Shown: one piece after another, positions 27,049 through 36,469 of the stretch
Layout: each line of letters begins with the position of its first letter
Numbering within the stretch: position 1 is the first letter of the stretch
Assembly (NCBI GenBank): GCA_029864095.1
Contig: JAOTUB010000013.1
Span: 1 to 47,934, forward strand
Length of the DNA stretch: 47,934 bases
DNA from: Gammaproteobacteria bacterium
Lineage (GTDB): Bacteria; Pseudomonadota; Gammaproteobacteria; Steroidobacterales; Woeseiaceae
Direction of reading: 5' to 3'
The notes under the pieces: generated by a model
Told to the model about the DNA's origin: nothing
Database searches by the model: none
What the model saw: only the letters and a program-made list of their open reading frames with translations
Translations under genes and position numbers: made by a program

Positions 27049-27921
27049 TTACTCGGGCAGCGGTATGAAGTCGGTTTCGCCCGGAACACTGCCGAACTTC
27101 CCGTCCCGCCAGTCGCGTTTAGCCTGCTCGAGACGCTCGCGCGAGCTGCTCACGAAATTCCACCAGACGGTGCGTTTACCCTCGAGCGTCGCGCCGCCGC
27201 AGATCATAACGTGCGCCTGCGTCTTTGCAGATATTGCCGCCGTTGCACCGTTGACGAGTACCGCCAGAACGCCTGCGGAAATCGTCTCTCCGCCCAGTCC
27301 GATTTCGCCGTCAATCACATAGACGGCCAGTTCGTCCGCCAGCGGCAAGTCAAGGGTGGCCCCCGCGCCGATTCTTCCCTCGATGTAGATAGTCTCGCTG
27401 GCCGTCTGCACGGGCGAGCTGTGCCCATATGCAGAACCGATAACGACACGAATTTCGGCACCGTCCAGGCTAACCGCAGGAATTGTGTCTGCCGAATAAT
27501 GCTCGAATCGCGGTGCCGTTTCCTCGTGCTCCAGCGGCAGCGCGACCCAGGTCTGCAGTCCATGCAGTCGCTGGCCGCTGGCGAATATTTCGGGCGTGAC
27601 CTTCTCGGAATGCACAATTCCACGGCCCGCTGTCATCCAGTTGATCTCGCCCGGGCGAATCGGCTGGACGTACCCGAGACTGTCTCGATGCAGAATCTCG
27701 CCCTCGAACAGGTAGGTTATTGTTGCCAGCCCAATGTGCGGATGCGAGCGCACGTTGACGCCGCTGCCCGGCGGAAACTCCGCAGGTCCCATATGATCGA
27801 AAAAGACGAATGGGCCGACGCGCTGCCGTCGCTTGTCCGGTAGCGCCCGACGAACCGTAAACTCACCAAGGTTTTTGCTAGCAGGTTCGATCAGCAGGTC
27901 GATGATTGCAGAGTCATCCAT
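27049..27921 (-). CDS. Pirin-family protein
   Basis: About 290 residues, two cupin domains. The N-terminal metal site is visible: FVFFDHMGP, RSHPHIGLATITYL and GRGIVHSEK supply the His/Glu ligands of pirin. The C-terminal domain carries the typical GKRTVWWNFVSSS segment. Bacterial pirins such as YhhW have quercetinase activity or regulatory roles; the substrate here is unknown. ATG 27921 has GGAG seven bases upstream and is chosen over a TTG at 27933. Confidence 0.9.
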   Translation of the reverse strand: MDDSAIIDLLIEPASKNLGEFTVRRALPDKRRQRVGPFVFFDHMGPAEFPPGSGVNVRSHPHIGLATITYLFEGEILHRDSLGYVQPIRPGEINWMTAGRGIVHSEKVTPEIFASGQRLHGLQTWVALPLEHEETAPRFEHYSADTIPAVSLDGAEIRVVIGSAYGHSSPVQTASETIYIEGRIGAGATLDLPLADELAVYVIDGEIGLGGETISAGVLAVLVNGATAAISAKTQAHVMICGGATLEGKRTVWWNFVSSSRERLEQAKRDWRDGKFGSVPGETDFIPLPE

Positions 27922-27980
27922 TGCTTTCTCCAATGTCAGATCGTTGCGTCGGGGCTACACGCATGCCCATTTTGCCGCGT

Positions 27981-29603
27981 TTAGCTGTCGTATAGGCCTT
28001 CGGCAATACGGCCCGCAGCCACCGACAGGCGCCGATCAATCGTGCTCGAGTTTTGTCTCGATCTCACACCATCGAGCAGATGCCATTCCCCGCTGCATTC
28101 GGCCGGCGTGATCGTCATGCACAGCCAGCCACGACGATCGGTTTCCATGTACTTCAGGTTAGGGTTGAGCTTCCGGGTCGCGTCACTGAGCCCACCGGGG
28201 CGACGTTCCGGCAAATACTCAGCGAACCCGGGAGAGGTAACTGACGCGGTCATGAACTCCACCGCAACCGGTTCCGTCTGGCCCGGCAGATGCAGATTGC
28301 CGGCTATTGACGTATGCAAATCGCCGCTCAGTACAACCGGATTCGCCGCCAGCTCCTTCAGGTCGGTAAGCAGATCCTGTCTCGCCGCCGCATAACCGTC
28401 CCACGTATCGAGCAACAGCGGAGGATGGCTCTTGCTCATCGCGATGCTGTGGTCGAGAAATTCGCGCGACAGCATGGTTGGTCCTTCCGGATCGATCAGA
28501 GGCTCGAGATCCGGCGCTCTGACCGGGGAAACAAGGACCTGCTGCGCCACGACCTGCCACGTCGTCTCGCTCGCACGCGAGAGAGTGTCACGCAGCCACT
28601 GCTCCTGTTTTTTGCCAAGCAGGCGCCGGCCGGGATCGGACAGCATGCGATGGACATCGTTGCTTTGCATGTTCTCATTCATCTGTGGCTGCCGGTCGCG
28701 GCCATAGAGGCGTGTATCGAGCATCGTCAATGACAGCAGTTTGCCAAAGCGAAATTCCCTAAAGATCTTCGTGTGCTTGCCACGCGATTCGCCGCGTATG
28801 GGCATCCATTCAAAATAGGCTTTGATCGCCGCATCGCGCCGCTTGCCCCAACGACCTTCATCGTCATTGTGATTCTGGGCGCCCTTGCGCCAACAGTCGT
28901 TGGCGATTTCATGGTCGTCCCAAACGGCAATGACCGGGTGCGCGGCGTGCATGGCCTGCAGGTCCGGGTCAGTCTTGTACTGCGCGTGTCTCAGGCGGTA
29001 ATCCTCGAGCGAGATAAGCTCGTGGCGCGGATTCGGGATCCGGTCCAGCTGCTCGGCGTATTCGGTTGCGTATTCACCCAGGCCGTATTCGTAAAGATAG
29101 TCTCCCAGGTGGATGACAGCATCGAGATCACGACGATCTGCGATCTCCCGGTATGCGTGAAAATAGCCGGTCGGATAGTTGGAGCAGGATACGACCGCAA
29201 ATCGCGCCGCCGGCACATCGCCGCGCGGCAACGTTCTGGTTGTCCCGATTCGCGACGCGACGCCGTCGACGATGAACCGGTAATAGAGCTGTGCACCAGG
29301 CGGTAGATCATCGACGTCGATCTTTACCGTGTAGTCACGGTCTGCATCTGTTTTCGCCTGTCCGGAACGCAGGACGGTCTGCATGCCCGAGTCGCTCGCG
29401 ACCTGCCAGTCGACACGAATGATCTCCCCCTGCGCGCCGCTGATCCGGGTCCAGATTATGACGGCATCAGCAAGAGGGTCGCCGCTCGCGACGCCGTGCT
29501 GAAACGTGTCGCGGCTCGCCGTCGTGCCGCGGCGCGAGTTAACGCCAAGCGCGGCGAATAGAATTCCACTGCCAAACAGGTGTATAAATCGACGCCTTAA
29601 CAC
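27981..29603 (-). CDS. phoD: PhoD-family alkaline phosphatase/phosphodiesterase
   Basis: A 540-residue protein with an N-terminal RRRFIHLFGSG Tat-like leader (GTG start at 29603). The PhoD motifs are in order: FAVVSCSNYPTGYFHAY (metal Cys), IHLGDYLYEYG, AVWDDHEIANDC, and LSGDLHTSI near residue 430. These bind Fe/Ca and hydrolyse phosphate mono- and diesters in the periplasm. No Pho box was recognised upstream. It lies between the pirin gene and the divergent DUF2147 gene. Confidence 0.9.
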   Translation of the reverse strand: MLRRRFIHLFGSGILFAALGVNSRRGTTASRDTFQHGVASGDPLADAVIIWTRISGAQGEIIRVDWQVASDSGMQTVLRSGQAKTDADRDYTVKIDVDDLPPGAQLYYRFIVDGVASRIGTTRTLPRGDVPAARFAVVSCSNYPTGYFHAYREIADRRDLDAVIHLGDYLYEYGLGEYATEYAEQLDRIPNPRHELISLEDYRLRHAQYKTDPDLQAMHAAHPVIAVWDDHEIANDCWRKGAQNHNDDEGRWGKRRDAAIKAYFEWMPIRGESRGKHTKIFREFRFGKLLSLTMLDTRLYGRDRQPQMNENMQSNDVHRMLSDPGRRLLGKKQEQWLRDTLSRASETTWQVVAQQVLVSPVRAPDLEPLIDPEGPTMLSREFLDHSIAMSKSHPPLLLDTWDGYAAARQDLLTDLKELAANPVVLSGDLHTSIAGNLHLPGQTEPVAVEFMTASVTSPGFAEYLPERRPGGLSDATRKLNPNLKYMETDRRGWLCMTITPAECSGEWHLLDGVRSRQNSSTIDRRLSVAAGRIAEGLYDS

Positions 29604-29666
29604 TGTATCTCTGGCCCTCTGGTTGGCTACTATCGTAGCGTCAGGGCATCATACGCAACGCAAATC

Positions 29667-30104
29667 ATGAATCCACTACAGCGATTGATTGTCAGCGCGC
29701 TTCCGCTACTCTCGTTCGCATGTTGGGGCGGCCAGGGCGACGTGGCGGGCCGCTGGCTCAGTGGTGACGGTGACGGGTGGATCGAGATCCAGCTGGTCGG
29801 CGACAGTCTTACGGGCATGATCGCGGGCTCCCCCAACACCCGGCCGGGCGATCCACCCCGGTATGACGACAAGAACCCGGACCCGGATCTAAGAGACCGC
29901 CCGCTCGATGGCATGGTAATCATGCGCGGATTCAAGTACGTCGGTGATGGCCGCTGGACCGGCGGCACGATTTACGATCCGAACAGCGGCAAGACCTACA
30001 AGTGCACGCTGACGCAGGTTGATGCCGACACGCTCAAGGTGCGCGGTTACATCGGTGTCTCGCTATTTGGCCGCTCGGACACCTGGACGCGCGCCAGCCA
30101 GTAG
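29667..30104 (+). CDS. DUF2147 family secreted protein
   Basis: A 145-residue protein with signal peptide or lipobox-like leader (LPLLSFACWGG). The body has the DUF2147 features: AGRWLSGDGDGWIEIQ, LDGMVIMRGFKY, GGTIYDPNSGKTYKCTLT and KVRGYIGVSLFGRSDTW. The family is periplasmic with unknown function. It is divergent from phoD (63 bases between starts) and converges on the RidA gene with a 4-base gap. Confidence 0.88.
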   Translation: MNPLQRLIVSALPLLSFACWGGQGDVAGRWLSGDGDGWIEIQLVGDSLTGMIAGSPNTRPGDPPRYDDKNPDPDLRDRPLDGMVIMRGFKYVGDGRWTGGTIYDPNSGKTYKCTLTQVDADTLKVRGYIGVSLFGRSDTWTRASQ

Positions 30105-30108
30105 CCGC

Positions 30109-30513
30109 TCAATCGCTGCAGACGATTGCATCCGCCTCGATTTCGACCAGCATGGCCGGATCGATGAGGCGTGTGACTTGCACCATGGACGTTGCGGGCA
30201 TGACTTCGCCGAAGGCCTCCCGGTGCGCACGAGAGATCTCGGCCCACTGCTCGATGTCCGTCACGAATATTCGCGTTCGCACGACATCGCGCAAGGACGC
30301 TCCGGCCTCCTCGAGTGCGTTCTGGATCACCTCAATACACCGTTGTGCCTGCAGGTAGGCATCGCCATGACCGAGCAGCTTGCCGTCCACATCCACGGCG
30401 GCCGAACCCGAGACAGCGATGTAGGGCCCGACGCGCACGGCTCGCGAATAGCCAACCAAGGGTTCCCAGAGTGCACCGGAGCGAACACTGGTTCTGATCA
30501 GATCCTTCGTCAT
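30109..30513 (-). CDS. Rid-family (YjgF/RidA-like) protein
   Basis: A 134-residue single-domain protein. The Arg used by RidA imine deaminases is present in DVVRTRIFVTD (about residue 84) and the acidic C-terminal site in MLVEIEADAIV. Canonical members hydrolyse reactive enamine/imine intermediates from PLP enzymes; other subfamilies have other roles, so the exact reaction is not certain. AAGGAAACCG precedes the ATG. Confidence 0.87.
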   Translation of the reverse strand: MTKDLIRTSVRSGALWEPLVGYSRAVRVGPYIAVSGSAAVDVDGKLLGHGDAYLQAQRCIEVIQNALEEAGASLRDVVRTRIFVTDIEQWAEISRAHREAFGEVMPATSMVQVTRLIDPAMLVEIEADAIVCSD

Positions 30514-30568
30514 CGGTTTCCTTTACTAATAAACGACATTAATAATAATCTATTACTCATTGACTTCG

Positions 30569-31813
30569 CTAGATTTTACTAGACCAATAAAGCCCGGCAA
30601 GTGATGCGACGACATAGGCGGCCGTCAGGCTCCACAGTATCTCGCCAGGCAATGCGACGCCGCGCGTACTTTGCATGGCGGCCACCCCAGCCGGCACGAT
30701 CAGCAGCAATCTCAGAATTTCCAGCCGCCCTGCCCGCGGCCTGCCCTCATTGAGGACGCCGAGCGTATACAACTGCGTCCATAGCAGCAGGCACGGCAGT
30801 ACAACGGCTTGTACGCCGACCGTCGCGAAGAGTCGAGCAATCGCAAGCGTCGTCACCATAGCAACGATGAACTGTGCCAGCACGTATCGCCGCATACGTG
30901 TCGGTATCGCCGGGTTGAATTTTTTGAAGTGCCGGCGATCAGTACGGCTCTTGGGGTACTTTTCGGCTACGTCTGCCGGCCGCCACCCTGTACGCCGGAA
31001 CCAGATGCCGAGCTTGTCCTGCCAGCGGTGGGTTCTGACCGCATCGAACATCAGATAATCGTAGACCTGCAGATTGGCCCAGAATGGGTTCCAGTTCGCC
31101 AGGGGCTTGCGCACGCCGAATACGACCGGTTCATCGTTACGTTCATCTTCGAACGTGCCGAACATGCGGTCCCAGAGAATCAGTATGCCGCCATAGTTTT
31201 TGTCGATGTAGCGTTCGTTCTGCGCGTGATGCACGCGATGATTCGATGGCGTAACCAGTAGGTAATCGAGTGAACCGAGGCGCCTCACGACCTGCGTGTG
31301 CACCCAGAATTGATAAATTAGGTTGATGGCGCTCACGACGAGCAATATTTCCAACGGAAAGCCGATAAGAAACAGCGGCAAATAAAAGATCCAGCCGAAA
31401 AGAAAGCCGCTGCTGGTCTGCCTCAGTGCCGTGGAGAGGTTGTAATCCTCGCTCTGGTGATGCACGGCATGCGCCGCCCAGAGTATCGAGATCTCGTGAC
31501 TGAAGCGGTGGAACCAGTAGTAGCAAAAGTCCCAGGCCAGCGCCGCAAGCACCCACAGCGCAATTCCGCGCGGCGAGGCATCGAACCAGGACAGTGGCAT
31601 ATCGAGCAGAGCGAAATTCTCGAGAACGAATCCCCAGACGAGCAGCGGCAGGAGCCGTGTAAAGTAACCGAATGTGCTGTTCAGTATGCCGATACTCAGG
31701 CTGTTGATAGCGTCATTGCTGCGAAACAGGCCGCTGCCTCGCGCCCTGTCGATGCCGAGCTCGATCAGGATGGCGAGCAGGAAAAACGGTACGGCCAATG
31801 CGAGCAGGTCCAT
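30569..31813 (-). CDS. Sterol desaturase/fatty acid hydroxylase-family membrane protein
   Basis: A 414-residue membrane protein with three His clusters of the diiron hydroxylase family: HRFSHE (about residue 106), HAVHHQ (about 119) and HRVHHAQ (about 197), plus WVHTQ between. About four helices precede the clusters and three to four follow, making the C-terminal part longer than usual. An oxygen-dependent hydroxylation or ether-lipid cleavage type reaction is inferred; the substrate is unknown. It is divergent from the decarboxylase gene. Confidence 0.85.
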   Translation of the reverse strand: MDLLALAVPFFLLAILIELGIDRARGSGLFRSNDAINSLSIGILNSTFGYFTRLLPLLVWGFVLENFALLDMPLSWFDASPRGIALWVLAALAWDFCYYWFHRFSHEISILWAAHAVHHQSEDYNLSTALRQTSSGFLFGWIFYLPLFLIGFPLEILLVVSAINLIYQFWVHTQVVRRLGSLDYLLVTPSNHRVHHAQNERYIDKNYGGILILWDRMFGTFEDERNDEPVVFGVRKPLANWNPFWANLQVYDYLMFDAVRTHRWQDKLGIWFRRTGWRPADVAEKYPKSRTDRRHFKKFNPAIPTRMRRYVLAQFIVAMVTTLAIARLFATVGVQAVVLPCLLLWTQLYTLGVLNEGRPRAGRLEILRLLLIVPAGVAAMQSTRGVALPGEILWSLTAAYVVASLAGLYWSSKI

Positions 31814-31881
31814 TTGCCAATAGTAACGCCATCGGCCCGCGGTGCGGTAAGCTCCGCCGCGTGGCTGTGTGAAGGAAATCG

Positions 31882-33231
31882 ATGATCAATCCAGCCGAAC
31901 TTGAGCTGTTACAGCAGGCACTTGCGACATTGGCGAAGGGCTTTGAGAAGCTACCGGAATTCACGCCCGCATTCGATGCCGATGCCGCATCCGACGTTCT
32001 GCAACTCGTTGCGGAGCGCATGCAGGACAACTACCCGTACTATCACCCGCAGTACGCCGGGCAGATGCTCAAGCCACCACATCCGGTCGCGCGCATCGCC
32101 TACGCGATGTCGCTTTGGGTCAACCCGAACAATCATGCGCTCGACGGCGGCAAGGCGAGCTCGGCACTCGAGAAAGAGTGCATCGTCGAACTCGGCCGGA
32201 TGTACGGCTGGGATGCGCCGCTCGGCCACCTGACCGGTGGCGGCACGATGGCCAACCTTGAAGCTCTCTGGGTTGCCGGACGACGGCACCCGGGCAAGCG
32301 AGTGATCGCCTCACAGCAGGCACATTATACGCACAGCCGGATCAGCGACGTCCTCGGTATGCCGTTCTCTGCGGTGCCGGTTGGCGATCGCGGACGCATG
32401 GACCTTGCGGCAACAGAAGCCATGCTCGAGGCCGGCGACGTCGGAACCGTCGTCGCAACGATTGGCAATACCGGACTGGGCGCAGTAGATCGCCTGGAAG
32501 AGATACTCGAACTCGCCGACAAATACGATGCCCGTGTTCACGCCGACGCGGCCTATGGCGGTTACTTCGGTTTGGCCAGCGAATTACGCGACGAAACGAG
32601 GGCCGCATACGATAGCCTGCCTGAGGTCGACTCGATCGTTGTCGATCCGCACAAACACGGGCTGCAACCGTATGGGTGTGGCTGCGTGTTATTCAAAAAC
32701 CCGGATGACGGCCGATTCTATAAGCATGACTCGCCGTTTACGTATTTCAGTTCGGCCGAGTTGCATCTTGGAGAAATCAGTCTCGAATGCTCTCGGCCCG
32801 GCGCGGCTGCCGTCGCGCTGTGGGCAACGCAGCAGATGTTCCCGCTCGAGACGCGCGGACAGCTTGCAGAATGGCTGGACAGCGGACTGCTGGCGGCCCA
32901 GGAATTCTGGCAGCGACTGACAAACAGCGACTACTACCAGCCGTTGATGCGGCCTGAGCTCGATATCGTCGTGTATGCGGTCAATGCCGCCAATGCAAAG
33001 CAGGCGAGCGACAGGGCTCGGCGCGTGTTTTCCCTGGCAGCCGAAAACGAGCTGCATCTCGCAATGATCGAGTTGCCAGTCGACCTCGTACAGGCTTTTC
33101 TGCCGGAGCTAGAGGCTGATGCAAAAACCATGACGTGTCTGCGCTCAGTGCTGATGAAGCCCGAGCATCGTACCTGGATCGACAAGATTATGACGATACT
33201 GGAAGACTGCGCAGCGCGCGTGTCAGGATAA
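31882..33231 (+). CDS. PLP-dependent group II amino-acid decarboxylase family
   Basis: A 449-residue fold-type I PLP enzyme. TGGGTMANLEAL binds the phosphate, HADAAYGGYF holds the cofactor Asp, and VDPHKHGLQPYGCG carries the Schiff-base Lys. The family includes aromatic-amino-acid, glutamate and tyrosine decarboxylases and sphingosine-phosphate-lyase-like enzymes. The substrate pocket cannot be assigned by eye. Its good site GAAGGAAATCG precedes ATG 31882. The last 44 bases overlap the convergent crcB gene. Confidence 0.88.
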   Translation: MINPAELELLQQALATLAKGFEKLPEFTPAFDADAASDVLQLVAERMQDNYPYYHPQYAGQMLKPPHPVARIAYAMSLWVNPNNHALDGGKASSALEKECIVELGRMYGWDAPLGHLTGGGTMANLEALWVAGRRHPGKRVIASQQAHYTHSRISDVLGMPFSAVPVGDRGRMDLAATEAMLEAGDVGTVVATIGNTGLGAVDRLEEILELADKYDARVHADAAYGGYFGLASELRDETRAAYDSLPEVDSIVVDPHKHGLQPYGCGCVLFKNPDDGRFYKHDSPFTYFSSAELHLGEISLECSRPGAAAVALWATQQMFPLETRGQLAEWLDSGLLAAQEFWQRLTNSDYYQPLMRPELDIVVYAVNAANAKQASDRARRVFSLAAENELHLAMIELPVDLVQAFLPELEADAKTMTCLRSVLMKPEHRTWIDKIMTILEDCAARVSG

Positions 33232-33607
33232 AGCCGAGATAAAAGAACGCGAAACCGCCAATCATTGTGGCCATAAGGTATGCGAACGAATTCAGTAGTT
33301 CGCTTCGCTGCAGCATGGTATGAATTTCCATGACGAGCGCAGACAGCGTCGTGAAACTGCCGCAGAAACCGATCGCGAACAGCAATCGGTACTGATCCGG
33401 AATGACCCCTGCCTCATTGAACCACGTTGAGCTGGCGACGAGCTGCGCGACGACGCCCATCGCGAGGCAGCCAAACAAATTCGCGCTCAGCGTGCCCCAC
33501 GGAAACGCGATATCGCGTTGCAGCATGATATTGAGTGCAAATCGAGCCATCGCACCGAGCGCGCCGCCCACCGCAACGAAAAAATACGACCAGAGGACGA
33601 TTCTCAT
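33188..33607 (-). CDS. crcB: Fluoride channel CrcB/Fluc
   Basis: A 139-residue, four-helix protein with the family signatures GGALGAMARF (about residue 14), TLSANLFGC (about 38) and GFCGSFTTLS (about 81). It forms a dual-topology dimeric F- channel that protects from fluoride. It begins two bases after the stop of the nitronate monooxygenase gene, making it the last gene of the ccm-led minus-strand operon. No fluoride riboswitch was recognised. Confidence 0.93.
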   Translation of the reverse strand: MRIVLWSYFFVAVGGALGAMARFALNIMLQRDIAFPWGTLSANLFGCLAMGVVAQLVASSTWFNEAGVIPDQYRLLFAIGFCGSFTTLSALVMEIHTMLQRSELLNSFAYLMATMIGGFAFFYLGFILTRALRSLPVSS

Positions 33608-33609
33608 CG

Positions 33610-34575
33610 TCAGCCCATTCCGAGTCGCTTCCGGGTCGCGTCGTACTCATCTGTCATGCGCAAGATGAGTTCGCGCGCAGGCAAAATCTCGTCAATGTTG
33701 CCAACGCCCTGTCCGGCACTCCAGATATCGCGCCAGGCTTTCGCTTCGGCTTTATCGTGCTTGTCGAAATCCATTGCCGCTTTGTCACCCTCGGGCAGGT
33801 TGTCCGGATCGAGCCCCGCATTGGCGATACTGCCTTTCAGGTAACTGCCGTGCACACCTGAAAACAAGGATGAATACGCGATATCCGCAGACTTGCTGAC
33901 GACGATCATCTCTTTGTAGGCAGGCTGCGCATTTGCCTCCTCGGTCGCGATAAAACGCGTGCCGATGTAAGCGAGGTCCGCGCCCATTGCCTGCGCAGCA
34001 AGAACATCCGCACCACTCGTCATAGATCCCGAAAGTATGACTGCACCATCGTATTCGCGGCGTATCTCTTTGACGAGCGCAAACGGGCTCAATGTGCCTG
34101 CATGCCCTCCGGCGCCAGCGCATACTGCGATTACACCATCGACACCCTGCTCGATCGCCTTGCGCGCGTGACGCAGGTTGATCACATCGTGAAAAACCAG
34201 GCCACCATAGTCATGCACGGCGCGTACTATTTCCGCGGGTGGACGCAAACTGGTGATGATGATCGGGACCTCGTGTTTCACGCAGGTCTCCATGTCGGCA
34301 AGCAGCCGTTTGTTGCTGTGGTGAGCAATCTGATTGACAGCAAATGGCGCCACCGGCTCGTCAGGGTGCTCGTTGGCATAGGCGGCCAGCGTGTCCTTAA
34401 TCTCGCGAATCCACTCGGCCAGAACTTCCTGCGGTCTGGCATTAAGGGCGGGAAACGAGCCGACGATGCCAGCCTGGCACTGCGCGATGACCAGGGCCGG
34501 GTTTGAAACGATAAACATCGGCGCCCCGATCAGGGGCAGCCGCAATTTGCCCTCAAGGGCTGCAGGCAATGACAT
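33610..34575 (-). CDS. Nitronate monooxygenase (2-nitropropane dioxygenase family)
   Basis: A 321-residue FMN TIM-barrel enzyme. PLIGAPMFIVSNP at the N-terminus, the GAGGHAGTLSPF loop (about residue 155, with the catalytic-type His) and GADLAYIGTRFIAT (about 200) for FMN phosphate binding are all present. It oxidises alkyl nitronates such as propionate-3-nitronate to carbonyl compounds and nitrite. AAAAGGAACACCG precedes the ATG. It sits between a thioesterase and crcB in the operon. Confidence 0.9.
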   Translation of the reverse strand: MSLPAALEGKLRLPLIGAPMFIVSNPALVIAQCQAGIVGSFPALNARPQEVLAEWIREIKDTLAAYANEHPDEPVAPFAVNQIAHHSNKRLLADMETCVKHEVPIIITSLRPPAEIVRAVHDYGGLVFHDVINLRHARKAIEQGVDGVIAVCAGAGGHAGTLSPFALVKEIRREYDGAVILSGSMTSGADVLAAQAMGADLAYIGTRFIATEEANAQPAYKEMIVVSKSADIAYSSLFSGVHGSYLKGSIANAGLDPDNLPEGDKAAMDFDKHDKAEAKAWRDIWSAGQGVGNIDEILPARELILRMTDEYDATRKRLGMG

Positions 34576-34599
34576 TCGGTGTTCCTTTTCTAATTCTGA

Positions 34600-35004
34600 T
34601 TAGCTCTGGTCGAGCATGAAGCTCGATTCACAATCGGCAACGAGGACGTCATCCGAAGCACGCCGGACTTCGCCTTTGAGCAACACGAGGCGGCGACGCT
34701 CGGTTTCGATCCAGCCTTTGAGTTTGAGTGCCTCGCCGACGCGGGCCGGTTGACGGTAACGAATCTCACAGCGTGCCGTGTGCGCTTTGCGCCCCTGCTG
34801 GTACATGATGTTCGCCGTGACGTCATCGAGGGCCGTGTAGATGATCCCGCCGTGAACCGTGTCCTGGAAGCCGACGTGATTTTGGTTCGGCGTAAAGTCG
34901 GCCGTGCAAACTTCGCCGTCAAAATGGAAATAAATTCGCAGGCCTATCGGGTTGTCCTGCCCGCAAGCAAAACACATCGGCGCAGCTTCGATCTCGTCGG
35001 ACAT
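34600..35004 (-). CDS. PaaI-type thioesterase with CFACG motif
   Basis: A 134-residue hotdog protein starting MSDEIEAAPMCFACGQDNPIG, the N-terminal motif of a common subgroup. The hotdog helix has GFQDTVHGGIIYTALDD. It should hydrolyse an acyl-CoA; the substrate is unknown. It begins 11 bases after the ccmI stop and is followed 24 bases later by the nitronate monooxygenase gene. Confidence 0.85.
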   Translation of the reverse strand: MSDEIEAAPMCFACGQDNPIGLRIYFHFDGEVCTADFTPNQNHVGFQDTVHGGIIYTALDDVTANIMYQQGRKAHTARCEIRYRQPARVGEALKLKGWIETERRRLVLLKGEVRRASDDVLVADCESSFMLDQS

Positions 35005-35015
35005 CCGATTTTCTC

Positions 35016-36050
35016 TCAGGGTACTTGCTGTCGTATCGACAGTTCGATTCGGCTGTTCTCGGCAGGCTTAACGAGCTGCGATCCGAACCAGTCGCCGGGT
35101 TGTGCACCGGGCTGTCCGGATACCGAGACACGCGCAATCAGTTCGAATTCGGCGAAGCCGGATAACGAGCGCCCCGGTACCATCGATTCGCGGTCACCAA
35201 GCGGGACCGCAGCCGGCAACTCAGACAAACGCCGGCGCGCCACCGCGATGGGCGGCACCGGCTGATTCGGATCACGCGCGATAACGAACACGGTGGCTTC
35301 GGCGGGCAACGACGCGGCCGCCGCATCGGTCAGGGAAATTGCGGCCGTGACAACGGCTCGCGGACTCTCGACCGGCCCTGGTGCTGCTGACGGCGCGGGT
35401 GCTGTTGACTGAACTGGCGGTGCCGCCTCGCCGCGCCACTCGGCAATTCGCTGTTGCAGGATTCCCTGGATCTCAGCCGGTGGATTCAACGCCAGCAGGC
35501 GTTCCCAGCGATCCGCGGCCATGTCTTTATCATTGCGATTGAACGCGCCGATACCGCCGTAAAACAGCGCTTGCGGGTTGTTCGGATCGAGGGCGAGCGC
35601 GTTCTCGAACATGGACGCGATGCGTCCATCGATCGCCGTGCTGGTACTTGCCAGCAGCGCCTCGCCCAGAGACACGAGAGTCTGAGCATCCTGCGCCGAC
35701 TCGAGTTCTACGGCGCGCTCGAACGCATCGACAGCCCCGGCATAGTTGCCCATCGTCATGTAAGAGCGGCCCAGCATCTTCCAGCCGTTGAGGTCCCCGG
35801 GATTGCTTTCGAGTCTGGCTGCCAGATCTCCGACGATGTCCGCAAGTTCCGGCAAGGCCGCCGCCGCGGACTTGAGGTCCGGTTGGCCCTGGTAGTAATA
35901 GAGGCCCGACGATAAAGCCACAACGAATACGACGGCGCTACCAATTAATGGCGTCAGAGCCCGTTTTTGCCGGTACAGCGGCAAGATCGCGAAACCGACG
36001 GCGACGAGACTCATAACCGCAAAAACAATCAATAGCGTCATCTGTATCAC
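35016..36050 (-). CDS. ccmI: Cytochrome c biogenesis factor CcmI (TPR)
   Basis: A 344-residue inner-membrane protein with two helices at the N-terminus (about residues 4-25 and 36-52), TPR repeats about 80-205 (WKMLGRSYMTMGNYAGAVDAFERA), a Pro/Ala-rich linker and a C-terminal beta domain. It holds apocytochrome c and delivers it to the haem lyase. The long cytoplasmic loop of some homologues is shortened. The start is GTG, overlapping the ccmH stop as GTGA. Confidence 0.9.
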   Translation of the reverse strand: MIQMTLLIVFAVMSLVAVGFAILPLYRQKRALTPLIGSAVVFVVALSSGLYYYQGQPDLKSAAAALPELADIVGDLAARLESNPGDLNGWKMLGRSYMTMGNYAGAVDAFERAVELESAQDAQTLVSLGEALLASTSTAIDGRIASMFENALALDPNNPQALFYGGIGAFNRNDKDMAADRWERLLALNPPAEIQGILQQRIAEWRGEAAPPVQSTAPAPSAAPGPVESPRAVVTAAISLTDAAAASLPAEATVFVIARDPNQPVPPIAVARRRLSELPAAVPLGDRESMVPGRSLSGFAEFELIARVSVSGQPGAQPGDWFGSQLVKPAENSRIELSIRQQVP

Positions 36051-36469
36051 GCCTCTTCGCCAGATTCATCATCGATCGGCAGCGCCATTCGTTGGCGCAC
36101 GATGCGCCACAAGAGCAGCGCGCCACCAAACAACAGCACGACCGGCGCAATCCAAAGCACCAGGGTCTTGCCGCTCGCCCGCGGCCGATACAGCGCGAAT
36201 TCGCCATAGCGATCGACCAGGAAATCGAAAATTTGTTGGTCCGTCATGCCTTCCGTCAGCATGCGTCGAATCTCGCGACGCAGATCAGAAGCAAGAAACG
36301 CGTTGGAGTCCTTGATCGTCTGGTTCTGGCATTTGAGGCAACGTACTTCTTCGATGATCTTCTCATAGCGTGCCTGCATCTCCGGATCTTCGAATGCTTC
36401 GGTCGTATCGATCGCATACGCCGCACAAGTGAGCAGTAGCAGTGTCAATGTGACGCCAAGAACTTTCAT
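36047..36469 (-). CDS. ccmH: Cytochrome c maturation protein CcmH
   Basis: About 140 residues. A signal peptide (LLLLTCAAYA) precedes the thiol-redox motif LKCQNQ with Cys in RCLKCQN (about residue 41). It continues with LREIRRMLTEGMTDQQI and a C-terminal transmembrane helix. It reduces the apocytochrome cysteines before haem attachment. ATG 36469 overlaps the ccmG stop as ATGA; the longer open frame to 36517 is not used. Confidence 0.95.
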   Translation of the reverse strand: MKVLGVTLTLLLLTCAAYAIDTTEAFEDPEMQARYEKIIEEVRCLKCQNQTIKDSNAFLASDLRREIRRMLTEGMTDQQIFDFLVDRYGEFALYRPRASGKTLVLWIAPVVLLFGGALLLWRIVRQRMALPIDDESGEEA